Below are positions 52,543 to 61,783 of a DNA stretch of 64,000 nt, piece after piece. Both the position numbers and the translations under genes were made by a program. The stretch is from Halobacterium wangiae. GTDB taxonomy: Archaea > Halobacteriota > Halobacteria > Halobacteriales > Halobacteriaceae. Where the stretch lies: assembly GCF_021249345.1 (NCBI RefSeq), contig NZ_CP089588.1:124001-188000 (forward strand), in the 5' to 3' direction. The notes below the pieces were generated by a model. The model was not told the DNA's origin. It saw only the letters and a list, made by a program, of their open reading frames with translations, and ran no database searches. Within the stretch, counting starts at the first letter, position 1, and every line of letters starts with the position of its first letter.

Positions 52543-52915
52543 GAGGCTCGGGCGAACCCCACGGTGTACAACGTCAACTACCACTTTCTGTGGTGTCTGA
52601 AGTACCGTCACGCAATGCTCGAGCGAATCGAGGACTCGCTGAGAGAGAGTTTCCGAAGAGTGCATGACGAGTACGACTATGAGATACTTCGCTTCACATC
52701 CCTCCGACCACGTACGCCTATCCTAGCCGCCCGCCCGAATCACGCGTGCGGTTGTACGAACAGCCAAGAGCATCACGGCACGAGAGATATGGGATCAACA
52801 CAAACCGTTCCTTGAAAAGTACCTGAGAAGCGGCAGGTTCTAGGAGGAAGCATTCCACATCGAGACGGCAAGAAAAGCGTCTAGCAAGACGATTGAACGT
52901 ATATTGAACGAACTG
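52543..52915 (+). pseudogene. tnpA: Decayed Y1 transposase gene of IS-B
   Basis: The first part reads YNVNYHFLWCLKYRHAMLE and DEYDYEILRF, clear TnpA. The frame then shifts at about 52700; in the new frame the HUH motif reads DHVR instead of DHVH and meets a stop. After a further shift come SITAREIWDQHKPFLEKYL, SGRF-stop-EEAFHIETA (TAG where the family has Trp) and KTIERILNEL, where the catalytic Tyr of ERYI is Ile. At least four independent lesions, so no active TnpA is possible from this copy. Confidence 0.85.
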
Positions 52916-52955
52916 AATACGTCTGGGTGTCGGCTTCACCCACTGGCACAAATCC

Positions 52956-52971
52956 CGAGGCACTCGCCTCG
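52956..52971. repeat. Perfect left-end hairpin of IS-B
   Basis: CGAGGC-ACTC-GCCTCG, a 6-bp stem with a four-base loop next to the interrupted gene. The position fits a subterminal TnpA-recognition hairpin. Confidence 0.6.
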
Positions 52972-52975
52972 CTCG

Positions 52976-53122
52976 TCAGTAGACGAGGCCGTCGACGGTC
53001 GTTCCAGGGTAGTCCGCGACCGCCGCCTGCACGGATGCGGCGGCCGACGCGAGGTCCGAATCCTGGACGCCGAAGACAGATGCGATCTGGGCGACGGTGT
53101 CGCGTTCGAAGGGACCAGTCAT
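52976..53122 (-). pseudogene. 5' fragment of the small conserved gene split by IS-B
   Basis: 48 codons with a normal start: MTGPFERDTVAQIASVFGVQ, then YPGTTVDGLVY and an immediate TGA at the IS-B boundary. The body of the gene is the fragment at 50805-51049. The break lies between GLVY and the VHEWRQAF segment. The promoter side is intact, so a 48-residue truncated peptide may still be made. Confidence 0.65.
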
Positions 53123-53162
53123 ACCGTCGCGTTCGTCCGCGACGGAGAAAACGCCCCGGGCG

Positions 53163-54098
53163 TTAGTAGTCGAGGTCGTCGGTCGACGCGTCGAGGGCGA
53201 GCACGAGTCCCGCGCCGACCACGCCGGAGACGAGCAGCGGCACCGCGGCAGCCACGGTCCACTCGGGGGTGGCGTCGGCGATGCGGATGGCCGGCGCGCG
53301 GAGTGCACCCGCCATCAGCGCCACGAGGAACGTCAGCGTCGCCGCCCGGTACGTGTCCAGAGCCCACTTCACTGCGCGCGCGAACGACAGCAAGCCGACG
53401 AACGCGCCGAGGATGAACACGACGAGCGTCGTCATCGGGTCGACCGCCTGCCCGAACTCGCCCGCGAACAGTGTGTCCGTCGCGGCGCTCACCGCCGACG
53501 TCATCGTCTCGTACTTCCCGACGGTCAGCAGGATCAGCGACCCCGAGACGCCCGGGAGCACCATCGCACAGATGGCGAACGCCCCGACGACGAAGATGAC
53601 GAGCAGGCCGCCCGGGAGCGCGTCGCCCTGCGCCTGGCCGCTGAGCACGAACGCGAACGCGAACCCGAGGACGCCCGCCGCGATCCGCCCAGGGGTATCC
53701 GCGGACACCTCGTCGAACAGCACGACGACGGAGGCCGCGATGAGGCCGAAGAAGAACGCGAACGTGAGCCCCGGGTAGTCGTGGTACGCGATCTCGACGA
53801 GGTTCGCCACCGTGACGACGGCGCTCACCACGCCGATTCCCAGTATCGCGAGGAACGGCACCTCCATGTCGGTCAGCGTCCCCGCGAACTCCGCGCGGAC
53901 GCCGTCGTCCCCGAGTCGGGGCACCAGCGCCAGCAGCCCCACGGCTTCTCGCGGGTCGAGTGCCGCGAGCGCGGAGACGAGTCGCTCGTAGATGCCCGTG
54001 ATGAGCGCGATGGTCCCGCCGGAGACCCCCGGCACCGCGTCCGCCGCGCCCATCGCCGCGCCCTTCAGGTAGACGATGAGCCAGTCCCGCGCCGCCAT
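53163..54098 (-). CDS. DUF368 membrane protein, candidate polyprenyl-phosphate translocase
   Basis: 311 residues with about nine transmembrane helices. Two repeated DUF368 signatures: GAAMGAADAVPGVSGGTIAL near the N-terminus and AICAMVLPGVSGSLILLTVG in the middle. Bacterial DUF368 proteins (PopT) recycle undecaprenyl phosphate across the membrane. Here the gene overlaps aglB by one base (TGATG), so returning dolichyl phosphate to the inner face after oligosaccharide transfer is a strong inference. The archaeal activity has to be shown. Confidence 0.85.
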   Translation of the reverse strand: MAARDWLIVYLKGAAMGAADAVPGVSGGTIALITGIYERLVSALAALDPREAVGLLALVPRLGDDGVRAEFAGTLTDMEVPFLAILGIGVVSAVVTVANLVEIAYHDYPGLTFAFFFGLIAASVVVLFDEVSADTPGRIAAGVLGFAFAFVLSGQAQGDALPGGLLVIFVVGAFAICAMVLPGVSGSLILLTVGKYETMTSAVSAATDTLFAGEFGQAVDPMTTLVVFILGAFVGLLSFARAVKWALDTYRAATLTFLVALMAGALRAPAIRIADATPEWTVAAAVPLLVSGVVGAGLVLALDASTDDLDY

Positions 54099-57000
54099 CA
54101 GCCGACGCGACGGAGCAGGAGACCAGCGACGACGGGCAGTGCAGCGGCCGTCAGCCCGGCGGTCGTCGCCGACGAGTCAGTCGCCTGGCCGCCCGACGTG
54201 CCGTCGGCGGTCAGCGACGACGACTCGGGGGCGCTCAGCGTCTCGGAGGTGTCGTTCTGCGCGCCCTCCGGTTCGTCGACCACGTTGCGCTCGAGGTCGA
54301 CGGTTACCGTGTCGTCGGACTCGCCGAGCACCTGCGCCTCGGTCACGTCCGCGGTCGCGTTCCAGTTCACGACCGTCACGCCGTCCTCGGCGGTCGTGTT
54401 CCCCGTCGAGAACTCGTACGGGCCGGCCGCGCGCACCGAGACGTTCGTGTGGCCGTTCTCCGGTCCGAAGTTCTCGTAGCCGGTCGTCGAGTACGGCAGC
54501 GTCATCGTGAACTCGCCGTCCGGCCCCGTCTCGGCGTGCTGCGTGTACGTGAACGTCGGGTGGGAGTTGTCCTGGTTGCTCGTCATCTGCGAGAGGTTCA
54601 TCTCGACCGTAGCGGTCACCGTCGTGTTCGCGGGCGCGGTCCCGGTCACCTCGGCGCCGTCGACGCGCTCGAACAGCTTCACCCACGTCGGCATGTAGCC
54701 GTAGTTCAGCTCGCCGTTCAGGATGAGGTTCGCCGGTGCCAGGTTGTCGTCGCTCACGCCCACCAGCCGGTAGTGCTGCAGGGCCGCGACGTCCTCCTCG
54801 GGCACGTCCTGGAAGCCGCCGATCTGGGACGTCGAGTCGTTGGCGACGTAGGACTCTGCCGCGCTCATGTTGTCGAACTGCCTGACGTTCGTCGTCGACT
54901 GGTCGAACACGAGGAGCGGCTGGCCGGTCGGACTCCGCCGAGTCTCCTCCCAGTCGAGCACCGTCGGCTGCGCCTGCTTCGCGCTGCCGTGGTAGCGGTA
55001 GAGCCGAACCGACATCGACTCGAAGTACGACTGCCCCTTCACGAGCGGTGCCTGCTGGAGGTACCGCGCGCCCTGAATCTGGCCGTTCTCGTACTGCGCG
55101 TTGTACGCGACGCGGTAGAAGTCGCTCGCAGCGAAGTTCCGTGGCCCGTCGTAGAAGACCAGCGGCGCGGAGAACTTCGCCTGCCCGGAACTGAGGTCGG
55201 GCCGCGGCGGCATGATCATCTTCCAGTCGACGGCGACGTACTTCGTCGCCGCGTCGTCCTCGTCGATGCCCTCGAGGACGTCGGCGGCCTCGGACTCGTT
55301 CTGCGCGAGCAGGAAGTTCGCGGCCGTGTTCGCGCCCTGCTGGAACGGGTTGGCGTGGGGCACACGTTCGCCCTCGACGGTGATCCAGTGGCCGTAGTCC
55401 CACCAGGACATGACGCCGTAGGCTCCCTCGGGGTAGTCGAAGTCCCCGCTCCGGGAGTACGTCCCGTAGTAGTCCATCGCGTCCGCGTTCGACGCGCCGC
55501 CGTACTCGCCCTGGGCGGGCGTGTGCGTCTGCATCCACTCCATCGCGTCGTCCCACTGGACGACGGCGCCGGGGCCGTTCGACGAGCCGACGGTGATCGC
55601 CGACTGGAGGGGGACCTGCTGGTTGTTCGCGTTCGTCAGCGTGATCGGCGTCGCGCTCCCGCGCTGGGAGTCGTTGTTCGTCGCCTCCGCGACGGCGGGC
55701 GCCGCGACCGGCACCAGCACGAGCAGGACGACCATCACGACGGTACCGACCTGGTACCAGCTCACGTCCTCGATGGTCGAGGCGGGCCGGTCGAGGTCGA
55801 GCACCGACAGCACGCTCGCGAGCAGGTACGCGTTCAGCACGACGACCGGCACGACGAGGTAGTAGTTGAACCGCACCTGCGTGAACGCCGCCGAGGTGAT
55901 GAACGCGCCCCAGACGACGACCAGCAGCGGGCCGGCGTCGTACTCGCCGGTCACGGCGATGGCCGCCAGCGTGATGCCGACGATACCGAGCGCGGCGAGC
56001 TGCCCGCCGATGCCGAAGATACCGCCGATCCACGCCGGGAAACCGGGCGCGGCGAACATGAGGAGGACGACCGCGACACCGACCGCTGCGCCGGCGAGCC
56101 GCTTCAGACTACCGCTCTCGAGGTGCGGCCGGAGCAGGATAATCGCGGCCGCGAGGAGGGCGGTGAAGAACGCCAGCCCGTACTCCAGGAAGATGACGCC
56201 GAACATCCCGAGGCCGTACGTGTTCGTACGGGAGAGGAACGGCTGGGCTTCACCGATGGTTCGGGTTGCCGCCCCAGAGCTGAAGCCGACGAAGCGGAAG
56301 AGGTTCGTCTCGACGAGCGACCAGAGTTCGGGGAGGACGACGGCGGTGGCGGCGACACCGACGACCAGGATACCGAGTACTGCGGCAGGGTAGGAGTCCG
56401 CAGTGAACTCGCGGTCGTCCCACTTGCGGGCGAGCCACGCGAGGAACACCGCGCCGCCCGCGACGGCCATCGAGAACACCGGCTGGAGAAGAGAGAACTT
56501 GCTCGCGGAGAACTCCAGGGTCGACAGGGGGACCAGCATCAGGAGGGCGGTCGTCGCCATGCTCACTGCGGCGACGATAGCGACGTGGTCCGGGCTCGAC
56601 CCGCTGTAGTAGTCGCTGGTCAGCTTCACGAGGTAGAAGACGCCGAAGATGCCGACGAGGAGGATACCCGGCGGCCACATCCACATGTAGGCCGCGGCCG
56701 CGACGCCCGCGAGCACGCTCCAGGCGACAACCCGGCGGAGGCCCGAGACGTCGCGGTCGACGAACTGCTCGTAGACCGGTTTCTCGCGTTCCGCAACGCG
56801 GAGCGCGAGAAGCGTGCCGAGGACGGCCAGGGACTGGAACAGCGGCTCGGCACCGTTGTGGTCGGCGGCGCCGACGAGGCTACGCTGGAGGAAGTAGCCC
56901 GGGAGGAGCGCGAGGATGACCGCTGCGAACACGCCGCCGATGCGGCCCCCGAGGTGTTTCCCGATGAAGTAGACGGGGATCGCGAGCAGCGCGCCGAAGA

Positions 57001-57394
57001 CGGCCGGCGCGAACAGCAGCGTCATCGCGACCGTCTGCTGGGAGGGGTCGCCGAGACCGACGACGAGCGCGGCCGTCGCGACGAGCTGGTCGAACAGCGT
57101 GCCGAACTGGCCGACCGACGTCCCCGTCGAGAACCCCGTCCAGACGTCGAACGGCATCGTCTCGGGCCAGTTCTGGACCGTGTACATCACCTGACGGAAG
57201 TGGTACCAGGCGTCGTTGCCGGAGAAGTACACCTGCCCGTTCCGAGTGAAGTTCTCCCACGCCTGGACGCGCACCCAGAGCATGAACGCGAGGACCGCAC
57301 CCAGCACGGGCACGTGGTACCAGTCTTCGAGCGCGTCGAGGGCGTTGTCGACGGAGAAGGCGGACTCCCTCGGCGCTTCGTTCTTCTCGCTCAT
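54098..57394 (-). CDS. aglB: Archaeal oligosaccharyltransferase AglB
   Basis: 1098 residues. GT-C fold with about 13 transmembrane helices (residues ~30-500), including the first-loop acidic motif FSGNDAWYHFRQ and FSTGTSVGQFGTLFDQ. The catalytic WWDYGHWI lies at about residue 664 in the extracellular domain. Beta-rich C-terminal modules follow, and one more C-terminal helix (TAGLTAAALPVVAGLLLRRVG). Transfers the dolichyl-phosphate-linked glycan to Asn of N-x-S/T on exported proteins. The ATG at 57394 was chosen because the conserved cytoplasmic start and first helix follow; the longer open frame upstream is low-complexity shadow. Confidence 0.95.
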   Translation of the reverse strand: MSEKNEAPRESAFSVDNALDALEDWYHVPVLGAVLAFMLWVRVQAWENFTRNGQVYFSGNDAWYHFRQVMYTVQNWPETMPFDVWTGFSTGTSVGQFGTLFDQLVATAALVVGLGDPSQQTVAMTLLFAPAVFGALLAIPVYFIGKHLGGRIGGVFAAVILALLPGYFLQRSLVGAADHNGAEPLFQSLAVLGTLLALRVAEREKPVYEQFVDRDVSGLRRVVAWSVLAGVAAAAYMWMWPPGILLVGIFGVFYLVKLTSDYYSGSSPDHVAIVAAVSMATTALLMLVPLSTLEFSASKFSLLQPVFSMAVAGGAVFLAWLARKWDDREFTADSYPAAVLGILVVGVAATAVVLPELWSLVETNLFRFVGFSSGAATRTIGEAQPFLSRTNTYGLGMFGVIFLEYGLAFFTALLAAAIILLRPHLESGSLKRLAGAAVGVAVVLLMFAAPGFPAWIGGIFGIGGQLAALGIVGITLAAIAVTGEYDAGPLLVVVWGAFITSAAFTQVRFNYYLVVPVVVLNAYLLASVLSVLDLDRPASTIEDVSWYQVGTVVMVVLLVLVPVAAPAVAEATNNDSQRGSATPITLTNANNQQVPLQSAITVGSSNGPGAVVQWDDAMEWMQTHTPAQGEYGGASNADAMDYYGTYSRSGDFDYPEGAYGVMSWWDYGHWITVEGERVPHANPFQQGANTAANFLLAQNESEAADVLEGIDEDDAATKYVAVDWKMIMPPRPDLSSGQAKFSAPLVFYDGPRNFAASDFYRVAYNAQYENGQIQGARYLQQAPLVKGQSYFESMSVRLYRYHGSAKQAQPTVLDWEETRRSPTGQPLLVFDQSTTNVRQFDNMSAAESYVANDSTSQIGGFQDVPEEDVAALQHYRLVGVSDDNLAPANLILNGELNYGYMPTWVKLFERVDGAEVTGTAPANTTVTATVEMNLSQMTSNQDNSHPTFTYTQHAETGPDGEFTMTLPYSTTGYENFGPENGHTNVSVRAAGPYEFSTGNTTAEDGVTVVNWNATADVTEAQVLGESDDTVTVDLERNVVDEPEGAQNDTSETLSAPESSSLTADGTSGGQATDSSATTAGLTAAALPVVAGLLLRRVG

Positions 57395-57495
57395 TACCCG
57401 TAGGGACCGCCAGCGTTCGAATAAGCCTTGTGAATCTGCCCGCTTTCCAGACACGAAAGAAACGTCTATACCCCCGTCGCTGGTAGCTCTCCCCG

Positions 57496-58422
57496 ATGCG
57501 AGTCTCCGTCGTCGTCTGCACCTACACGATGGACATGTACGAGCACGTCCGGGACGCCGCCGACGGTGTCCTCGAACAGACGTACGACGACGTGGAACTC
57601 GTGCTGATCTCGGACGGCGACGAGGACGTCTACGACGCCATGTGTGCGGACTACGGCGACCGCGAGAACGTCCGAATCGGCTGTAACGACGAGAACCGCG
57701 GGCTCTCCTACAGTCGGAACCACGGCGTCGAACTCGCGACTGGGGATGTGGTCGCGTTCCTCGACGACGACGCCGTCCCAGAACCGGACTGGGTGGCGGA
57801 ACTCGTCGGCGGCTACGAGCGTCACGACGCGCTGGCTGTGGGTGGGAAGATGACACCGCTGTGGGTGGACGGGAAACCCGAGTTCCTCCCCGAGGAGTTC
57901 TACTGGCTCGTCGGCGTCACCCACCGTGGTTACGCCGAGGAGGAGTGTGAGGTCCGGAACACGTTCGGCTCGAACATCTCCTTCCGGCGGGAGATCTTAG
58001 AGGATCTTGGCGGGTTCGACGAGAACCTCGGCAGGAAGGGAGAGGCGCAGGGGCAAGGCGAGGAGACGGAGATCGCAGCGCGCATGCACGAGGAGTACGG
58101 CGAATCTGTCTGGTACGTTCCCGACGCGGAGGTCGGGCACAAGGTGTTCGACTTCCGGACAGACCGCAGGTGGCTCCTCGAGCGCGCATTCTGGCAGGGC
58201 CACTCGAAGCGAGTGATGGGGGACCTCGTCGAGGACAGCGGTGGGCAAGAGGGTGAGTTCCTGCGGCGGCTACTGGTCGAGTTCGGCCCACTCAGATTCC
58301 TCGGCCTCGTGATGAATCCGTCCCTGGCGAAAGTCGAACAATTAGTCATGCTCGTGTTATTGACGGTCTCCGTCGGACTCGGATTCTTGTGCGCGAATCT
58401 CTCGAGGCTGGCGTCGAGCTAG
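57496..58422 (+). CDS. aglG: AglG-like family 2 glycosyltransferase
   Basis: 308 residues. RVSVVVCTYTMDMYEHV, NRGLSYSRNHGVELATGD, AFLDDDAVPEPDW with the DxD metal site, and the C-terminal HKVFDFRTDRRWLLERAFWQG typical of AglG/AglI-like glucuronosyl-type transferases; one or two membrane helices at the end (VEQLVMLVLLTVSVGLGFL). Divergent from aglB with a TATA-like CTATAC about 29 bases before the ATG. Expected to extend the dolichol-linked glycan, probably with a uronic acid; the donor is inferred from the family. Confidence 0.82.
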   Translation: MRVSVVVCTYTMDMYEHVRDAADGVLEQTYDDVELVLISDGDEDVYDAMCADYGDRENVRIGCNDENRGLSYSRNHGVELATGDVVAFLDDDAVPEPDWVAELVGGYERHDALAVGGKMTPLWVDGKPEFLPEEFYWLVGVTHRGYAEEECEVRNTFGSNISFRREILEDLGGFDENLGRKGEAQGQGEETEIAARMHEEYGESVWYVPDAEVGHKVFDFRTDRRWLLERAFWQGHSKRVMGDLVEDSGGQEGEFLRRLLVEFGPLRFLGLVMNPSLAKVEQLVMLVLLTVSVGLGFLCANLSRLASS

Positions 58423-58432
58423 CTCTCTGACT

Positions 58433-59830
58433 TCAAATAAACGAGGTGGCTTTCTGACGAATCCGGCCCGACAGGGCTAACAGGACAATCGCGTAAACGG
58501 CGCTGCCTGCAAAGATGATCACGATTGTAGCGAGGTGGCCACGCTGGAATTGGCCAATTGACATCCACACAAAGCCCACCATCACGATACTGGCGAATAT
58601 CTCAATCGAGATCTCATGCAAGGGAATCGCAAGTGTACCAAGTTCACGTACCAGTAGTGCGTACCCGAGCAGGAGGTAGACACCACTCGAAACGAGCGTA
58701 GCGATGGCAGCCCCGTACCAACCGATGGTGACGACGAGTCCAACGTTCAACAACAGATTCACACCGACGAACACGGCGTTCACACGGAATGCGGCTTCCG
58801 GCCTATTAATGCCATTCAGCGTGTTAACAAACTGGCCTCCGAACGTGTGCAGTACTTGGGCGCCGATTAGAATACCGAGCACCGTGGCGCCCTCAGCGAA
58901 CTCCGGCCGGTAGATTCTCAGCAGGTCATCTCCGATGACTAGTGCTCCGAAGAACCCCGGGATGAGAAAGATTCCAGTAAACACGAGTCCCTCGTCCAGA
59001 AGGTGCTTGATCTCGTCGAACTCGGCACGAGTACTCAGGGAACTCATCTTCGGGAAGAGCGTCGAAGTGATCGAAGTCCCCGCGATGGCGAGGAACGAGG
59101 CTAACGTCCACGTCACTTGGTAGATTCCGATCAGGTTGTCGGCGACGACGAAGCCGAGCACGAAGATGTCCATCCAGTTCAGGGCACTCCCCTTCAAACT
59201 CCCCAGCCAGGAGTATTGGGCGAACGAGAGCACCGAGTCGAACGAAGAGCGGGTGGGCCATTCCAGATACTCCTTCAGTAAGACGGCACCGACCAGCGAG
59301 ACGACGAAGAGTGACAACAGGTGGCCAAGCACCAATCCCAGTACAGCGTACCCCAAAAGGACGAGTCCGACCTGACACACGAGCCGGACAACTCTCTCCG
59401 CAGTCCCGAGCCAACCCGATGCCGCGACGCGGTTCGCCCCAATCAGTCCACTGGCAACCGTGTCGTATCCGGCGGTCACTACCAGTAGCAGCGGTAAGTA
59501 CAACGCCAGTTCCGTCCCGAGGTAGGCGTTCACGTACTCCTGACCCGTCACAACCCCAACCGCCACGAGAGCTGCGTACCCCCCGACAATCAGAATCCCC
59601 GCGACGAAGATTCCTGGTCTGGAGTTATCTTCGCTCATTCGCTTCGAGATTGCAGAGCCGATACTGTCCGTGGGGAACTTCAGCCAGAAGAGGAGCGTCA
59701 ACAGTTGTGAGTAGATGCCCAGCGGGGTCGCACCCAAGTACCGCGCGATGAAGAACGTCGCCAGGAAGCCGGCTACGGACCGTGTAACCTGTGAGACAAA
59801 ATGGAGGATAGCAGTCTTTCCAGAACGCAT
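58433..59830 (-). CDS. Lipid-linked oligosaccharide flippase (MATE/RfbX-like)
   Basis: 465 residues with about 12-14 transmembrane helices. Start AILHFVSQVTRSVAGFLATFFIARYLG, the usual opening of Wzx/polysaccharide transporter proteins; GTSITSTLFPKMSSLSTRAEF and the C-terminal NTLNGINRPEAAFRVNAVF also fit. It would move the finished dolichol-linked glycan to the outer face for AglB (AglR-like role). GC content and codon use drop from here to the end of the window. Confidence 0.85.
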   Translation of the reverse strand: MRSGKTAILHFVSQVTRSVAGFLATFFIARYLGATPLGIYSQLLTLLFWLKFPTDSIGSAISKRMSEDNSRPGIFVAGILIVGGYAALVAVGVVTGQEYVNAYLGTELALYLPLLLVVTAGYDTVASGLIGANRVAASGWLGTAERVVRLVCQVGLVLLGYAVLGLVLGHLLSLFVVSLVGAVLLKEYLEWPTRSSFDSVLSFAQYSWLGSLKGSALNWMDIFVLGFVVADNLIGIYQVTWTLASFLAIAGTSITSTLFPKMSSLSTRAEFDEIKHLLDEGLVFTGIFLIPGFFGALVIGDDLLRIYRPEFAEGATVLGILIGAQVLHTFGGQFVNTLNGINRPEAAFRVNAVFVGVNLLLNVGLVVTIGWYGAAIATLVSSGVYLLLGYALLVRELGTLAIPLHEISIEIFASIVMVGFVWMSIGQFQRGHLATIVIIFAGSAVYAIVLLALSGRIRQKATSFI

Positions 59831-59861
59831 TTACTCCTCGGTTGCTTTCGGACCCCTAAAC

Positions 59862-60539
59862 ATGTCCGGATTCTTCCGAAAGTCTCTACGACGACTGTAC
59901 AACCGGTTCGTCCGCCACAAATTACCGAGGACGATGGGTGTCTACAACGGGGTCGCCACGAAGAAATACTATCTCCTTGACCTGACTGCGAGCGATTACG
60001 AGCCGGACTACAAGCAAACGCTAGTATCGACCGTTCGGTCGGTCGTAGCGGAGGGTGATTCCGTTCTCGAGATCGGGTCCGGATACGGCGTATGTACCGT
60101 CTGGCTGGCGAGAACAGTCGGTGAGGAGGGCGACGTCACATCCTACGAAGCAGGAGACAAGCAAGTAGCCGCAACGAAGGAGGCAATCCAACTGAACAGT
60201 AACATCCTCGAAGAGGACCTGACAGAACGCACGGCCGTCGAACATGCGCTCGTCGGCGAAGGAAACGCCGTGTACGGACCCAGCGGTGCAAAAATCGTTA
60301 ACGCCGAAGAACTACCATCTTGCGACGTACTCGTCACAGATTGCGAGGGGGCGGAACTAGATATTCTACCAGCGATGGACGTTCGTCCGCGGACGCTCGT
60401 TATCGAAACGCACCCAGACTTCGGAGCGGGAACCCCCGAGCTCTCCTCGCTGTTGGAAGACTACGGGTACGAATGCAGGAAGGAGTACGTCTCCGAAACG
60501 CCTGAAGGACCGAAGCACATACTCGTCGGAGACCGATGA
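59862..60539 (+). CDS. FkbM-family methyltransferase
   Basis: 225 residues. SAM-binding VLEIGSGYGVCTVWLART, then DVLVTDCEGAELDILPAMD (the FkbM DxEGxExxxL signature) and RTLVIETHPDFGAG. Probably O-methylates a sugar of the N-glycan, as AglP does in other haloarchaea. The ATG at 59862 was chosen because the basic start (FFRKSLRRLYNRF) fits the family; upstream sequence in frame overlaps the flippase. Low-GC codons throughout. Confidence 0.8.
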   Translation: MSGFFRKSLRRLYNRFVRHKLPRTMGVYNGVATKKYYLLDLTASDYEPDYKQTLVSTVRSVVAEGDSVLEIGSGYGVCTVWLARTVGEEGDVTSYEAGDKQVAATKEAIQLNSNILEEDLTERTAVEHALVGEGNAVYGPSGAKIVNAEELPSCDVLVTDCEGAELDILPAMDVRPRTLVIETHPDFGAGTPELSSLLEDYGYECRKEYVSETPEGPKHILVGDR

Positions 60540-60586
60540 ACCCCGACGGGAGCCTTCGTCTCGGCCGATACACCGGTGTTTACGGT

Positions 60587-61624
60587 CTACGGGCCTCGGT
60601 TCGAGACTTCCTCGTACACCTCGAGGTGTGTGTCGATAGCTGTATCGAGCGATAGAGGAGCCTCTTCGAACGTGTCGAGCCCCCGCTTTACCTGTTCTTC
60701 GTACTCGGTACTGTCGTCAAGTAGAGCCCGAACTGTCGAAAGAACGGCCTCCGGTGTCCGTTCTGCCCACACGTACGAACCGTGTTTCTCGAAGATCTCC
60801 TCGAGCAACCCATCCGCCGTCGTGACGAACGGGGTCCCGCACGCGATAGACTCCAGGCCGACGTTCGACGTCTTGTCTGTTCGACGTGGACCGATAGTTA
60901 CGTCGGCCGCGTTGTAGTAGACAGGTAACTGGTCGTTGTCGACGAAGCCCTCGTACCGGACGTTGGTGCGGTCGCGGAACCTGTTTCTCATCTCACCCTC
61001 GCCGACGACGATGAACTGCAGGGAATCGTCGCCCCTTTCGATTCGTGCCATCTCGTCGACGATACCAGCCCCGTACTCCTCGTTCAACTCTCCGACGTAC
61101 AGCACGACGTCGACACCGGCGGGTATGTTCAGTTTCGTTCGGGCCCGCTTGGTTCCATCCTCGTCGTATGGGTGAAAATTCTCCCGGTTGATCGTAGCAG
61201 TGACAGACGTGGTGTCGAACCCAGATTTAGTCCACCTGGACCGCTCCTTGGAGACGACCATCTTTTTGTCGATACCCAACAGATACCCCAACAGACGGTG
61301 CCTGCGGCCCGGTTGGATGCCGGGACCCACACCGGCTACGAGAGGTCCACGGTAGAACAACCGAACGAACAAGACCTGATAGATATTGATGGGAACGTGG
61401 GCGACGTCCACGTCCGACAGGGCCCGTTTCGTGGCCATCGCCGTGCCGAGAATGTTCTGGAGAGATATCTCAACGACCTCTGCTCGGTCCGAGACGGCCC
61501 CCGGTTCTTTCGTCAGAACGACGACATCGTGGTCCGTCTTTGTGGCGACGCCATTGATGATATCCTTGGCCCGTGTCCTCGGGCCAGTTCCAGAGAGACG
61601 ATAGCAGAAATAACCAATCTTCAT
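60587..61624 (-). CDS. GT4-family glycosyltransferase
   Basis: 345 residues, GT-B fold. MKIGYFCYRLSGTGPRTRAK start, KMVVSKERSRWTKSGFD at the domain border, VVLYVGELNEEYGAGI, and the nucleotide-sugar site VTIGPRRTDKTSNVGLESIACGTPFVTT with the conserved EXXACGTP. Transfers an unknown sugar, probably to the N-glycan. The ATG at 61624 fits the first beta strand; the ATG 39 bases earlier is less likely. Confidence 0.85.
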   Translation of the reverse strand: MKIGYFCYRLSGTGPRTRAKDIINGVATKTDHDVVVLTKEPGAVSDRAEVVEISLQNILGTAMATKRALSDVDVAHVPINIYQVLFVRLFYRGPLVAGVGPGIQPGRRHRLLGYLLGIDKKMVVSKERSRWTKSGFDTTSVTATINRENFHPYDEDGTKRARTKLNIPAGVDVVLYVGELNEEYGAGIVDEMARIERGDDSLQFIVVGEGEMRNRFRDRTNVRYEGFVDNDQLPVYYNAADVTIGPRRTDKTSNVGLESIACGTPFVTTADGLLEEIFEKHGSYVWAERTPEAVLSTVRALLDDSTEYEEQVKRGLDTFEEAPLSLDTAIDTHLEVYEEVSNRGP

Positions 61625-61783
61625 ACGGTGTCCCTGATTGTTCCCGACTAAAGGTCTTTCCAAGGAACGGACGTGCTGGACGCCCGATACGTCACTCCCT
61701 TACCGGGAATCACCGAGTACCCGCGACACCACAAACTATTTCCTCGGATACCTCATCGCTCCAGAAAACCAGAGGGAAACCCA

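Larger units (their letters stand above)
51050..52975 (-). mobile_element. IS-B, IS605-type element (decayed tnpA, RHH gene, tnpB)
   Basis: The right end is at TCAA (51050-51053) after CCACGGGAAGCCTCGAGG, just past tnpB. The left end lies near 52975 and has a perfect hairpin CGAGGC-ACTC-GCCTCG (52956-52971). tnpB and the RHH gene point left, the tnpA relic points right, so it has the divergent IS605 layout. The element lies between two halves of one host gene, which proves that it is an insertion. The left boundary is uncertain by a few bases. Confidence 0.75.
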
